Below, piece after piece: positions 25,845 to 35,391 of a DNA stretch of 64,000 nucleotides. A program made the translations under genes and the position numbers. Positions within the stretch are counted from its first letter, which is position 1; the number at the start of each line of letters is the position of its first letter. The DNA comes from Thalassotalea algicola (GTDB lineage Bacteria > Pseudomonadota > Gammaproteobacteria > Enterobacterales > Alteromonadaceae), in contig NZ_JABBXH010000008.1 of NCBI RefSeq assembly GCF_012932965.1, forward strand, positions 39,234 to 103,233, given 5' to 3'. The notes beneath the pieces were generated by a model. The model searched no databases, was not told the DNA's origin, and saw only the letters and a list, made by a program, of their open reading frames with translations.

Positions 25845-27248
25845 ATGCTGCCAATCATTAAAAGGATCTTTTGTTTATTGTGTTTAGCACTGCTCTCTGG
25901 CTGTGCTGGGATGCAGTTGAATAATTTGTTTCGAGACTATGCTCAAGAGCTAAATGAAGTTCGAACGCAAATTGCACAAGGTGATGTGAGTAAAGCCATA
26001 TCCATTAGCCAAAGCCCAACAAAAGGTACGACTAATTATCAGCTTTCATTATTAGAACAAGGTCGCCTTGCATTCTTAAACCAGGATTACAAGCAAAGCC
26101 AATGGTGGTTTAATCAGAGTTACCAAGCATTAGAAAGTGATAGAGAAAAGGCTAATCTACGTGTCGGTCGGGGTTTAGAAAAAGTAAATGCGTTAATTAC
26201 TAATGATAATGCTATTGGCTATCAACCCGCAGCTTATGAACAAAGTATGATGCATGGCTACCAAGCACTTAATTACTTGTTTCAAAATAATCTAGAAGCG
26301 GCGTTAGTAGAAGTTCGTCGCGCTAATATTGTGCAAGAAACGGCTTTGAATAGCTATGAACAAGAGTTGCTAGAGGCGAAATCAAATACTAACGGCGTGA
26401 ATTGGCAAGAAGTTAATGACGCAATAGCGCCATTAGATAGTCGAATTGGCGAAGTTAAAAATGGCTTTCAAAATGCCTACACTTTTTATTTATCAGGTTT
26501 GCTTTATGAGGCAGCAAATCAACTTAACGATGCATATATTGATTATAAAAAGGCGCTTGAAATATACCCAGACAATTCTTTCTTGCAAAAAGACGTATTA
26601 AGGTTGGGTTCAGTTTTAGGTATGGATAATGACCTCAATGTGTTTAAACAACGCTTTAACCATGAGGTTAAGACCAAAAGTGTCAATAACGGTGAACTGG
26701 TTGTAATCTATGAACAAGGATTAATAGATGCCATGCAAGAGCATTCGCTTCGCTTACCGGTATGGACGAGTAATGGCGACATGCGATTTTATAGTTTTTC
26801 AGTGCCTACCTATGGCTATTCAAATTTTGTCGAAAACCCATTAATAATGGAAGTTGAAGGAAAAGTTTTACAAACGGAGGCAATCGTTAAACTGCAATCT
26901 CTAGTTGCGAAGCAGTTGAAAGATAATATGCCCGCTATAGTTGCACGTCAGGCATTACGGATAATTTCAAAAGAACAGTTGCGCAGGAAAATGAGCAAAG
27001 AAGGTGGTGATGTCGGCAATATTTTGGCTGGATTATACAGCTTAGCATCAGAAAACGCAGATACGCGTAGCTGGTTAACCTTGCCTGGTGATGTGCAAAT
27101 GTTAAGAACTCAACACCTTGCAGGAAAACAGCAATTGAAATTTTCAGGAATGGCTCCGCTAGAAGTGGAAATTAACGCAAAAAGAATAACTTTGGTTTTT
27201 ATTAGTCAGATTGGTGGCTACCAAACAGTTAAAGTTGCTCAGTTATAA
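25845..27248 (+). CDS. COG3014-type TPR lipoprotein
   Basis: The 467-residue protein has a lipoprotein signal peptide with lipobox LLSGC, then TPR-like helical repeats (for example QYKQSQWWFNQSYQALES-like and NDAYIDYKKALEIYP) and a C-terminal beta-rich region. It matches the uncharacterised COG3014 family, which commonly stands directly upstream of lpoB in gammaproteobacteria. The ATG at 25845 is preferred over a TTG two codons earlier. Probably an outer-membrane lipoprotein linked to peptidoglycan synthesis; the exact role is unknown. Confidence 0.8.
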   Translation: MLPIIKRIFCLLCLALLSGCAGMQLNNLFRDYAQELNEVRTQIAQGDVSKAISISQSPTKGTTNYQLSLLEQGRLAFLNQDYKQSQWWFNQSYQALESDREKANLRVGRGLEKVNALITNDNAIGYQPAAYEQSMMHGYQALNYLFQNNLEAALVEVRRANIVQETALNSYEQELLEAKSNTNGVNWQEVNDAIAPLDSRIGEVKNGFQNAYTFYLSGLLYEAANQLNDAYIDYKKALEIYPDNSFLQKDVLRLGSVLGMDNDLNVFKQRFNHEVKTKSVNNGELVVIYEQGLIDAMQEHSLRLPVWTSNGDMRFYSFSVPTYGYSNFVENPLIMEVEGKVLQTEAIVKLQSLVAKQLKDNMPAIVARQALRIISKEQLRRKMSKEGGDVGNILAGLYSLASENADTRSWLTLPGDVQMLRTQHLAGKQQLKFSGMAPLEVEINAKRITLVFISQIGGYQTVKVAQL

Positions 27249-27302
27249 TTTAAATTTGTCTTAAGTAGAAATGTATTGCTTAAGCAATACGATAAGGAAT
27301 CA

Positions 27303-27905
27303 ATGATGAAAAAAACACTATTTATCGCATCTGCAATATCGATTGCACTTTTGGGCGGTTGCTCTAGTAAGCAGGTTGTTAGTTATGGTGACGCGACTGC
27401 AGTTGAAACAACAGATATTAATTTTGGCTCTACCGATTTGCAAAAAGCAGCAAATGAAATGACTGAGTCTTTAACTGCATCGCCTATTATTGGTTCGTTG
27501 ACGGAAAATAAACGTCCAGTAGTTTTTGTCGAGCGAATTAAGAATAAAACGAGTGAGCATATTGATACCGAGTCGATTACTGATTCAATTTCAACAAAAG
27601 TATTGCAGTCAGGTAAGTTTAGATTTGTTGATATGTCTCGTGTAGAAGCCGTTAAAAAACAGCTTCAATTTCAGCAAGAAGGCGGTATGGTTGATCCAAG
27701 CAAGGCAATTCAATTTGGTAAACAAATAGGTGCTGAATATATGCTTTATGGCAATTTGTCGAGTATTGTTAAAACTAATAAAGATAAAAAAGACGTCTAT
27801 TACAAATTTACCATGCGTTTAATGGATCTTGAGAGTGGTATTATCGAGTGGGCTGACGAAACTGAAATTCGTAAAACACGTGAAAAAGCTAAAGTTGGTT
27901 GGTAA
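27303..27905 (+). CDS. lpoB: Penicillin-binding protein activator LpoB
   Basis: The 200-residue lipoprotein has a signal peptide with lipobox LLGGC and a C-terminal LpoB domain (RPVVFVERIKNKTSEHID, FRFVDMSRVEAV, GAEYMLYGNLSSI, ESGIIEWADE). LpoB is an outer-membrane lipoprotein that crosses the periplasm to activate the peptidoglycan synthase PBP1b. AAGGA at 27294-27298 favours the first or second ATG of an ATGATG start. It is flanked by the COG3014 lipoprotein and a glycine-zipper protein, probably one operon. Confidence 0.9.
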   Translation: MMKKTLFIASAISIALLGGCSSKQVVSYGDATAVETTDINFGSTDLQKAANEMTESLTASPIIGSLTENKRPVVFVERIKNKTSEHIDTESITDSISTKVLQSGKFRFVDMSRVEAVKKQLQFQQEGGMVDPSKAIQFGKQIGAEYMLYGNLSSIVKTNKDKKDVYYKFTMRLMDLESGIIEWADETEIRKTREKAKVGW

Positions 27906-27954
27906 TCATTAATTACTAGCTAATGAAGTTTGGGATAAGTAAAGGAGAAAGCCG

Positions 27955-28440
27955 ATGAAACAAGTGTTGAACCAGCTAATAATGATCGTTACGTTTGTAG
28001 CATTTGCTTTTTCGCCTTTGCTAAGCGCTAGTGAATATGAAAGAAACAAAGCGGTGCCTGTAAAAGAAGTACGCTTTGGTGAAGTAATATCGGTTAGGAA
28101 AATAACTGAGCGAGAGTTACTTCAAGATAAAGCTAATGGTTGGGAAACCTTTGGTGGTGCGCTGATTGGTGGTGCGATTGGTTATCAATTTGGTGATGGT
28201 AGTGGCCAAGTCGCAGCAACTATTTTAGGGAGCTTAATAGGGGCTAATCTTGTTGGTAATAATCAGCAAAAGCCAAAAGAAAAAGTGTTACATCTAGTAG
28301 AGCTAATGATCCGTACCGATAATGGCCAAGAATATATGGTGGTTCAGGATTACGACAGTAAGATGTTATTTGAAGCCGGTAACGCCATTCGCTTAATTTA
28401 TTTAGCGAATGGCAGCGTAAGAGTAGATAAACAATATTAG
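27955..28440 (+). CDS. Glycine-zipper envelope protein
   Basis: The 161-residue protein has a signal peptide (about 1-26, ending in LSASE without a lipobox Cys), a glycine-zipper membrane segment (GGALIGGAIGYQFGDGSG, about 68-85, continuing to about 100) and a C-terminal beta domain resembling SlyB/Rcp-type outer-membrane proteins. AAAGGAGA is a strong ribosome site. It likely forms the third gene of the lpoB cluster. Its stop overlaps the convergent downstream gene by four bases. Confidence 0.75.
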   Translation: MKQVLNQLIMIVTFVAFAFSPLLSASEYERNKAVPVKEVRFGEVISVRKITERELLQDKANGWETFGGALIGGAIGYQFGDGSGQVAATILGSLIGANLVGNNQQKPKEKVLHLVELMIRTDNGQEYMVVQDYDSKMLFEAGNAIRLIYLANGSVRVDKQY

Positions 28441-29240
28441 TTCTCTGACTCAAGAGCTGCTACTTGTTGAAAGTATCGGTTAATCGTTCCTTGATCTGCA
28501 AGCAACTTAATTACGTTACTTAATAACTCACTGTGCTCACCCCACTGAGAATTTTTACTCAATGCAATGTATTCATCTATGCCTTCTTTAGGCTTATAAC
28601 GTGCTGTTTTTAAGCGATGTAAAGGATCTGCTGAGTAGCGCTGTTTAAGCGGGGTTAAGCTTAAATCTATCATAGTATCAACGCGATTATTCAGCACCAT
28701 ATTTACTGCACTTTGATAATTCACAGCAGCAAACTTATCCAATTCATTGTCTTGATCGAACTGCTCAAAATATTGATTTCCGCGTAATGTTGCTATGGTT
28801 AAATTTGCAAGTTCATCATACTCAGCGATTTCAATTTGATTACTTTTTTTTACTAAAAAGTGAAACTGAACATCATGAGTGGCTAGTGCTGGTGTTAAAA
28901 AATGTAAAAACTTAGTGCGAGCTTTAGTTTTAAAAACTGAGAAAATAAGATCGACTTTTCCTTTTTCGACCGCTTTTAGGCACCTAGCCCAAGGGCATTC
29001 ATAATATCTTACATTTACGCCCAATAATTTGGCAATGTCTTGCGCTATAGGCAGCAAAATTTTTGCTCTACCTTCATTTTGAGCGCTGTCAGACGCAACA
29101 ACAATTTCTTTAGGGAGATTTGTTTCTGAGGATGAAAACTGACTAGAGTTTGCGTAGGTATACGCCTCACTTTGTGGGATAAGAAAGTAAGTAAAGAGAC
29201 AATAAACTGAGACAGCGAGCTTCAATTTCATAGTCAGCAT
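28437..29240 (-). CDS. Periplasmic solute-binding protein, family 3-like
   Basis: The roughly 268-residue protein has a signal peptide (MKLKLAVSVYCLFTYFLIP) and the two-lobed SBP_bac_3 fold: ARAKILLPIAQDIAKLLG-like opening, YYECPWARCLKAVEKGKVDLIFS, FHFLVKK, LANLTIATLRGNQYF and AVNMVLNNRVDTMID. Such proteins bind amino acids or act as stand-alone sensors. No ABC transporter genes are adjacent, so it is an orphan. Start choice between ATGs at 29240 and 29231 is uncertain, as neither has a clear ribosome site. Confidence 0.78.
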   Translation of the reverse strand: MLTMKLKLAVSVYCLFTYFLIPQSEAYTYANSSQFSSSETNLPKEIVVASDSAQNEGRAKILLPIAQDIAKLLGVNVRYYECPWARCLKAVEKGKVDLIFSVFKTKARTKFLHFLTPALATHDVQFHFLVKKSNQIEIAEYDELANLTIATLRGNQYFEQFDQDNELDKFAAVNYQSAVNMVLNNRVDTMIDLSLTPLKQRYSADPLHRLKTARYKPKEGIDEYIALSKNSQWGEHSELLSNVIKLLADQGTINRYFQQVAALESEN

Positions 29241-29286
29241 TTTAACTATTTTGTATACAATAACAAACAAAAATAAAAGATAAAAA

Positions 29287-29310
29287 AAAACGAGGCGTAG
29301 GCCTCGTTTT
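29287..29310 (-). terminator. Intrinsic terminator of the TonB-dependent receptor gene
   Basis: AAAACGAGGC-GTAG-GCCTCGTTTT hairpin with an A-run on the plus strand at 29282-29290 that gives a U-run on the minus-strand transcript. Confidence 0.88.
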
Positions 29311-29337
29311 TACATAATAACTTTCTTACTGGTTAGT

Positions 29338-32310
29338 TTAGAAAGTAAATTTAACACCAGCTTTAAATATACGACCTAATGGGCTGTATGAGCTAGGGAA
29401 GGTGTTACCAGAGTTAAAGGCAGTTGAACCTGCTTCACCACCAACTACAGGCGCATCTTCATCTGTGACATTATCAATACCAAACGTTAACTTAGTATGT
29501 TCACCTAAGTTGTAGCTGGCAAATAGGTCGAAGTAATCATATGCATCAATTGAGCGGAATGCTTCAAATGACCCTGCTGCTTGAACCTCTTCCATATCAA
29601 CGGCACTGCTATGGCGCCATAGAAGCGACATAGTGAAGTCATCTAAGTTCCAAGTAACACGCTGGTTCCATGTGGTCTCTGGTGTTGGAGAACAGTTGTT
29701 ACCGTACATACCTAAACAGTCTATAACTGGTAAAACAGAAGAAGATTGGCGCTCATTCGACATGTAGTGGTTTAGGTTTGTTGCAAAGCGCATTTCACCC
29801 CAATCTTCCATGCCAACAGCAAAGTGAATTCCTACTTCAACACCTTCGGCTTTACGATAGCTTAAGTTAGTGGTGTAAGTTTCAATACCTGAGCCAGCAA
29901 TCGTTAAATCGCCACCAATACGATTGATTTTTTCACACTCACTGGTAATGCCATAGGTATAACAGGCATCCATAGTTTGTTGAGCGGTGAAAGTACCAAT
30001 AGTGTTGTCTACTTCAATATCGTAGTAGTCAACAGTTAGTTCTAAATCAAGTAGGTCTTCGTTGGTATATACAAAACCAGCAGTGAACGTTTCAGCTTCT
30101 TCTGCTTCAGGTAACTGTTCTGGGTTTGTACCTTGGAACGCATTTACTTGGCCAGAAATAACGTCTTGCACTTTACCAACTTGTGCATCTGTCATACCCG
30201 TTGAAATACAAAGTTGACGTAAGTTAGCATCAATATTAGCTGCATTTGCAACAGAACAAGGATCAATTAACGCATTGCTTAAACCAGTAACAGCAGGCGA
30301 TGCAATTTCGCCAACGTTTGGTGCACGTGTCGCTTCTTGTTGCATTACACGAACTAGTAATGAATCAACTGGACGCCAGCTAAAGCCAAGTTTCCATGTG
30401 TTATTTGAACCTACAGAGTCATAATCTGCAGAACGATAAGCAAATTCTATATCAAGTGATTCAGCCATCGTTTGGCCGTCGAATACAGGTAATACACCCT
30501 CAACGAAGTATTCTGAAACTTTAAAGCCACCTTTGATTGGTAACGTATTACCACCAGCACCACCTAAACAGCTTGTCGGTGCTTCTTTTAAACACTCATC
30601 AGGAATTGTTTCACCAACTTCTTTACGATGTTCATAGCCAAAGCTTACAGTTAATGGCATGCCAGCCCATGGAATTTCAATAAACTCCACCGGACCGTTA
30701 ACACTTGCTGTGATGACTTCTTGAGAATACTCTTGCTTAATTAACGCTGTAGCAGAAGAGAAAGCCGCTGCTTCAGGCGTAATGGTACCAAAACCACCGA
30801 ATAAATCGATTGGCACACAAGCAGATTCACCGCTCTTACAATTTACACCATCAGTGGTATCCAATGCTTTTTGAATGTTAGAAACGTTAGTGTAACCGGC
30901 ACTTATGTTGGTACGATTTGATTCACCGTATTGGAAAGATACATCGTATTCCCAATCTTCATATAACACACCTTCAACACCAGCAACTAATTGGAATAAT
31001 GCTGTTTCATAGTTTGTTGAACGGGGACCAAGCTCTAAGGTACGGCGACGAAGTTGTACTTGAAGGTAATCTTCGGTATCAACAACACCGTTGCCATTAA
31101 TATCTTGCCAGTTTTCTACGCCACCATTTAATAAACCATCAACACGTGCTTGGTTTGCATTATCAAGGATCCAGCCAAGTGCTTGATCGCCAATAAATGG
31201 GTTAGCCAACGGCAGCATAAAAGTAGAGCCAAACGTACCTGATGGTGCAATTTGTTGCTTAACTTGTGTGTTATTAAATTGCGCAGTGGTATAAACCCTA
31301 TGGTCATCACTTATATCGTAGTGAGCAATCGCTGTAGCACCATATCGCTCTTGAGGCGTTTGATAGAAGTTATAAGGGTTAAAGTTGAATCGACTACAAT
31401 CGTCACCAATTGTGCGGTCTTCTCTAAACTGTCCATTTACTCCTGCACCAACAATGGCAAATCGTGTTGGAATAGCTGTTGTTGAGCCACCGCCACTTTC
31501 AAATGTCGTTACGTCTGGTCCGCCACAGTTTTGATGCGGTGGTACTGGGCCATCGCCATCTAAGTATGACTGGTAACCGCCACCTGAAGCTGTCGCAATG
31601 CCTAAAACACCTAACGGTCGGTCACCTAACATAACAGGTTTACGATCTGTCCAATTCATCGCTAGGGCAACATTGCCTCGTCCTTCATCTAGTGACGAGC
31701 CTAAAGTAAGGGAGATATTATCTGTTTCACCGTCACTTTCTTCTGTTTCTGAATGGTTAAAACTAAATTCAACCCCTTCAAAGTTATTCTTCATGACAAA
31801 GTTAACGGCACCTGCAATTGCATCTGAGCCATATACGGCAGAAGCACCACCGGTAACAACATCAACACTTTCAATTAGTGAAACAGGCACCGATGCTGTA
31901 TCGACAATACCATTGAAATTAAATGGGATCATACGACGGCCGTTCATTAACACTAAAGTACGTTGCGTACCTAATGCACGTAAGTTGACGGTAGCTGCAC
32001 CAGCGGTACCGTTGTTTACGCTAGCGCCATCCCCAGGAATTGTTGCTGGAAGGTTTCTTAATACTTCTTCAATTTGTGGGGTTTGGATCATTTCAATTTC
32101 TTCAGCACCCATCGACATGATTGGGCTAGCTGAAACGGCACCAGGTCGTCGAATACGACTACCTGTTACCGCAATACGTTCTATTTCTTGTTCTGCTGCT
32201 GGAGCTTCTTCTTGAGCGTAAACAACACTTGGTGAGATCATGGCAGATGACGCTGCACCAAAGAGCAGTGCCAATCTAACCGACTTTGTTATTTTGGAAT
32301 TAGTAAACAT
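29338..32310 (-). CDS. TonB-dependent outer-membrane receptor
   Basis: The 990-residue protein has a signal peptide (cleavage near VYAQ), a TonB-box-like IERIAVTGSRI, a plug domain (about 50-170, with VNLRALGTQRTLVLMNGRR, ESVDVVTGGASAVYGSDAIAGAVN in part) and a long beta-barrel ending in the C-terminal aromatic GVKFTF. It imports a substrate across the outer membrane using TonB energy, probably from the TonB2 system at 1.7-6.6 kb. The plug type is the Gly/Ser-rich class seen in marine peptide, carbohydrate or polyphenol receptors; the substrate is not determined. It has AGGGAGAA as its ribosome site and is divergent from a LytS/LytTR pair. Confidence 0.9.
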   Translation of the reverse strand: MFTNSKITKSVRLALLFGAASSAMISPSVVYAQEEAPAAEQEIERIAVTGSRIRRPGAVSASPIMSMGAEEIEMIQTPQIEEVLRNLPATIPGDGASVNNGTAGAATVNLRALGTQRTLVLMNGRRMIPFNFNGIVDTASVPVSLIESVDVVTGGASAVYGSDAIAGAVNFVMKNNFEGVEFSFNHSETEESDGETDNISLTLGSSLDEGRGNVALAMNWTDRKPVMLGDRPLGVLGIATASGGGYQSYLDGDGPVPPHQNCGGPDVTTFESGGGSTTAIPTRFAIVGAGVNGQFREDRTIGDDCSRFNFNPYNFYQTPQERYGATAIAHYDISDDHRVYTTAQFNNTQVKQQIAPSGTFGSTFMLPLANPFIGDQALGWILDNANQARVDGLLNGGVENWQDINGNGVVDTEDYLQVQLRRRTLELGPRSTNYETALFQLVAGVEGVLYEDWEYDVSFQYGESNRTNISAGYTNVSNIQKALDTTDGVNCKSGESACVPIDLFGGFGTITPEAAAFSSATALIKQEYSQEVITASVNGPVEFIEIPWAGMPLTVSFGYEHRKEVGETIPDECLKEAPTSCLGGAGGNTLPIKGGFKVSEYFVEGVLPVFDGQTMAESLDIEFAYRSADYDSVGSNNTWKLGFSWRPVDSLLVRVMQQEATRAPNVGEIASPAVTGLSNALIDPCSVANAANIDANLRQLCISTGMTDAQVGKVQDVISGQVNAFQGTNPEQLPEAEEAETFTAGFVYTNEDLLDLELTVDYYDIEVDNTIGTFTAQQTMDACYTYGITSECEKINRIGGDLTIAGSGIETYTTNLSYRKAEGVEVGIHFAVGMEDWGEMRFATNLNHYMSNERQSSSVLPVIDCLGMYGNNCSPTPETTWNQRVTWNLDDFTMSLLWRHSSAVDMEEVQAAGSFEAFRSIDAYDYFDLFASYNLGEHTKLTFGIDNVTDEDAPVVGGEAGSTAFNSGNTFPSSYSPLGRIFKAGVKFTF

Positions 32311-32661
32311 GAGTTTCTCCCTGTTTATTTATAATCATTCTTAGATTCCATGCCAGACATGACGACTAACTATGTGGCAAAGAGTGTGAATCAAGCTCAA
32401 ATTACTCCGCTAAAAGCCTTACTACATTAGCTAATACACAAATGGCGGAAACGATGGGATAACTGGCTTGCTGGGAGATTTAAACGGGATAGAGCAGGTG
32501 ACTGGCTAAAAACCAGTCAAAAAACTACTAATATAAGGCAATGATATTTATATGTTTTTATCAGTTGATTAATCACTAAAAAGCGAGGCATTATAGGTAA
32601 AGTTGCAATTAACCTCTGGCTAAATTCATAATGCACCCAAACATAAAGGGTAGTATTTATT
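32311..32661. promoter_or_regulatory. Divergent control region between receptor and LytS kinase
   Basis: A 351-base region without a gene. It contains a 7-bp inverted repeat (TGACTGG at 32499-32505 and CCAGTCA at 32513-32519, seven-base spacer) and is strongly AT-rich near 32520-32600. Promoters for both genes must lie here; I cannot fix their positions. Confidence 0.4.
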
Positions 32662-33759
32662 ATGTTTAAAACCTTCATCGATAATTTACCGTCGCGCTAC
32701 TTTTGGTTAGCCAACGTATTGTTCTGGTTGTTGCTAAACTCTATGGCCGCTACTAATAGCTACCGAATGAGTTTGCACTTTAATCGCCCAGTAGAGTGGC
32801 TAGACGTTTGGCTAGAGTATTTACCGTGGTGGGGCAATTGGGCGCTTATCGCGCCTTTAGTGATCGCCAGCACGCAAATAATCTCACTAGAAACAGATAA
32901 ACTATTTTCGTTTGTGCTTAAAACTATTGGGGTGATGCTGTTTTTCTTCAGCTTTTACTGGGGACTAACGATTATCGAAGTGGCATTGATTGCTAATGGT
33001 TACGTGAATATTCAAGTATTGGAAGAATCTGTCGCCCAATTATTGCTAAGCCCATTGCATATGGATTTATTAGTTTATCTGGCTGTATTGTGTTCAGGTT
33101 ATTCGTTTACTTATTACAAGCGCTCTAGGCAGCAAACAATACGTAATAAAGAATTAAGTGAGCAGCTTTTACAAGTAGAATTACAGTCTTTGAAGTCTCA
33201 ACTAAATCCTCACTTTTTATTTAATACGCTAAATACTATTGCTAGCCTCATTAGATTAGATGACAAACGACACGCAATTAAAGCGTTGAGTGAGTTGAGT
33301 TTTATGTTGAGAAAGGTGCTGGAGAATCAACGTCATCAACTGATCTCGCTTGAACAAGAAGTCGAATTTATTCAAAGTTATCTTACTATTCAAAAAATGC
33401 GTTTTTCTCATAAATTAAAAACCTCGGTAAATATTGATAATGAATGCTTGCCTTTGGAAGTGCCGTTTATGCTGTTACAACCATTAGTTGAGAATGCAGT
33501 ACAGCATGGCTCTCAGCTTGAAAGTGATGAAAATGAGCTGAAGCTTTCTATTTACTGTAGAGATAATTATCTACACGTAAAATTAATTAATAAAATCCCT
33601 GAAAAAGACGAACATAAAGGGTTTGGAATAGGTTTAAGTAATTGCCGTAAAAGGCTCGAGAAACTATTTGAACTAGATTTCCAACTTGTCTTAACCCCCT
33701 TGGAAAGTGGGTATTTTGAAACTTACCTTTGTATGCCGATAGGAGTATTGGATGCTTAA
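32662..33759 (+). CDS. LytS/YehU-type sensor histidine kinase
   Basis: The 365-residue protein has four predicted membrane helices in its first 155 residues without a large sensor domain, then a coiled linker and the His_kinase domain with LKSQLNPHFLFNTLNTI (phosphoacceptor His), the N box QPLVENAVQHG and the G box GFGIGLSNCRKRL. It should phosphorylate the LytTR regulator whose start overlaps its end by eight bases. The membrane part may sense a ligand in the bilayer or a partner protein. Confidence 0.9.
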   Translation: MFKTFIDNLPSRYFWLANVLFWLLLNSMAATNSYRMSLHFNRPVEWLDVWLEYLPWWGNWALIAPLVIASTQIISLETDKLFSFVLKTIGVMLFFFSFYWGLTIIEVALIANGYVNIQVLEESVAQLLLSPLHMDLLVYLAVLCSGYSFTYYKRSRQQTIRNKELSEQLLQVELQSLKSQLNPHFLFNTLNTIASLIRLDDKRHAIKALSELSFMLRKVLENQRHQLISLEQEVEFIQSYLTIQKMRFSHKLKTSVNIDNECLPLEVPFMLLQPLVENAVQHGSQLESDENELKLSIYCRDNYLHVKLINKIPEKDEHKGFGIGLSNCRKRLEKLFELDFQLVLTPLESGYFETYLCMPIGVLDA

Positions 33760-34513
33760 TGTACTAGTCGCTGATGATGAGCCGTTAGCCAGAGAAACCA
33801 TAAAATTATTATTAAAAGATCAAAAGGATATAGGCCATGTGCTTGAAGCGCAGGATGGTAACCAAGTGCTTGAAGTATTTAAGGAAACCAAACCAGATTT
33901 GGTGTTTCTTGATATCCAAATGCCCGGAAAAACAGGTATAGAGTTAGCTGAACAATTGCCATCAGAAACCGTCATTATCTTTGCAACAGCCTATGATCAA
34001 TATGCCATTACTGCGTTTGAGTTAAACGCTATTGGCTATCTGCTTAAGCCTTTCGACGATGATAAATTTTATGCGGCGTTGGACAAAGCGAGAAAGCAAA
34101 TTGCCAGTAAGTCATCGACTGATTTCAAAAAAGTCGGACAACTTATTCAGCATATGGTTGATGAGCAAGATAGGCCGTTTAAAAGTCGATTAGTTGTGAA
34201 AGATCCAGGTCGTATACGTTTAGTGGATGTCGAACAAATAAACTATATTGCTGGTGCAGGAAATTACGCCGAAGTACATTTATTTGATGTTAATCCCGTT
34301 TTACATCGAGAAACATTAACCAGCTTGGAAAAGCAATTAGATCCTAAGGTTTTTGTAAGAATCCATCGTTCAACTATTGTTCGAAGAAGTAGTGTTAGCG
34401 AACTCAGACCTAATGAAAATGGTGACTATACGGTGATTTTGAAATCTGGTGAGCAATTAACGTTATCAAGAAGAAATAAAGCTAAAATTGACGAATTAAT
34501 CGGTGATAATTAA
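33752..34513 (+). CDS. LytTR-family response regulator
   Basis: The 253-residue protein has an N-terminal receiver (DDE triad near 7-9, phosphoacceptor Asp in LVFLDIQMPGKTG, Lys in LLKPFD) and a C-terminal LytTR DNA-binding domain (about 150-250, with DVEQINYIAGAGNYAEVH, FVRIHRSTIVRRSSV and LSRRNKAKI). LytTR proteins bind pairs of direct repeats spaced two helical turns. It overlaps the kinase gene by eight bases. A matching repeat pair lies about 200 bases downstream. Confidence 0.92.
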   Translation: MLNVLVADDEPLARETIKLLLKDQKDIGHVLEAQDGNQVLEVFKETKPDLVFLDIQMPGKTGIELAEQLPSETVIIFATAYDQYAITAFELNAIGYLLKPFDDDKFYAALDKARKQIASKSSTDFKKVGQLIQHMVDEQDRPFKSRLVVKDPGRIRLVDVEQINYIAGAGNYAEVHLFDVNPVLHRETLTSLEKQLDPKVFVRIHRSTIVRRSSVSELRPNENGDYTVILKSGEQLTLSRRNKAKIDELIGDN

Positions 34514-34540
34514 TTAGAAAGAGAAAAGGTAGAAAAAGAA

Positions 34541-34559
34541 GGGGGTGAACTTCACCCCC
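34541..34559 (+). terminator. GC-rich hairpin after the LytTR gene
   Basis: GGGGGTGAACTTCACCCCC forms a stable 7-8 bp stem with a tiny loop just after the gene, but no T-run follows. It is a weak terminator or 3'-end stabiliser. Confidence 0.45.
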
Positions 34560-34712
34560 TGTAAAGTCATCGTTGTGTTTTAAGTTGACAGATCAAAACA
34601 CACTACTACATGCCTCAATGTCATCGGAAATATGGATCCAGAGAGTATTTGAAACTCATATTTATCTTTGACGGTTTCAGTATGGCAACTGCAATTACTT
34701 TCAGACAGTGAC

Positions 34713-34744
34713 TTGGGACAAACTGAGTTGATTTTGGGACAAAC
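34713..34744. promoter_or_regulatory. 21-bp-spaced direct repeat, candidate LytTR binding site
   Basis: TTGGGACAAAC occurs at 34713-34723 and again at 34734-34744, offset exactly 21 bp. Two direct repeats two helical turns apart is the known layout for LytTR regulators such as YehT/BtsR and YpdB. The pair lies in the 295-base gap between the LytTR gene and mgsA, a convergent region with no other credible gene. Confidence 0.5.
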
Positions 34745-34808
34745 GGCATAGAACAAGTGAAATAGTGAAATTTTCATACACATTCACGTCATAGTGGCTT
34801 AATTTGCT

Positions 34809-35264
34809 TTAAGTTCGCTCGGCGATATAACTGTCGTAATCAGGCACTGTACGTTCAAAAGGCTCTGCAAATAAGCTTGATGTAATCAACAAATCTGCGC
34901 TGGCATTATTACAAGCAACGGGAATGTTCCAAACTGCCGCTAAGCGTAATAACGCTTTTACGTCTGGATCATGAGGTTGGGCTTCTAACGGATCCCAGAA
35001 AAAAATGAGCACATCAACCTTTTGTTCTGTAATGAGTGCACCGATTTGCTGGTCACCTCCTAAGGGGCCACTAATGAGGGCATTAACTGCTAACCCTGCC
35101 TCTTTCTTTATTAACGCCCCTGTCGTGCCGGTAGCAAAAAGGTTATGCTGAGCTAGCTGATGTTGATATTTATGGCACCATTTGATTAAGCTTGGCTTCA
35201 TATTATCGTGTGCAACTAAAGCAATCGATTTGGTTTTATTTGAATTGATGGTTTTGAATTGCAT
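34809..35264 (-). CDS. mgsA: Methylglyoxal synthase
   Basis: The 151-residue enzyme converts dihydroxyacetone phosphate to methylglyoxal and phosphate, a bypass of lower glycolysis when phosphate is short. It has the [10 protein letters not shown] opening, the phosphate-binding ATGTTG, the catalytic Asp71 in [11 protein letters not shown], and [26 protein letters not shown] precedes its ATG. It is monocistronic. Confidence 0.95.
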   Translation of the reverse strand: MQFKTINSNKTKSIALVAHDNMKPSLIKWCHKYQHQLAQHNLFATGTTGALIKKEAGLAVNALISGPLGGDQQIGALITEQKVDVLIFFWDPLEAQPHDPDVKALLRLAAVWNIPVACNNASADLLITSSLFAEPFERTVPDYDSYIAERT

Positions 35265-35391
35265 AGGCTAAACTCCTTATAACTATAAAAATATACCCTG
35301 TCTTAAGCAGGATTGCTTATGAAATTCACTATGAAATATAACAGCATAAGTTTTATCAGCTTTATTTGGTAAGTAGTGGGTGATACTGTGG

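Noticed and set aside
31598..32215. 205-residue ORF antisense to the TonB-dependent receptor
   Set aside because: It lies wholly inside a well-supported gene and has no domain; a frame shadow.
34580..34783. 67-residue minus-strand ORF in the LytTR-mgsA gap
   Set aside because: No ribosome site, odd composition, and it covers the direct-repeat element; more likely a chance ORF.
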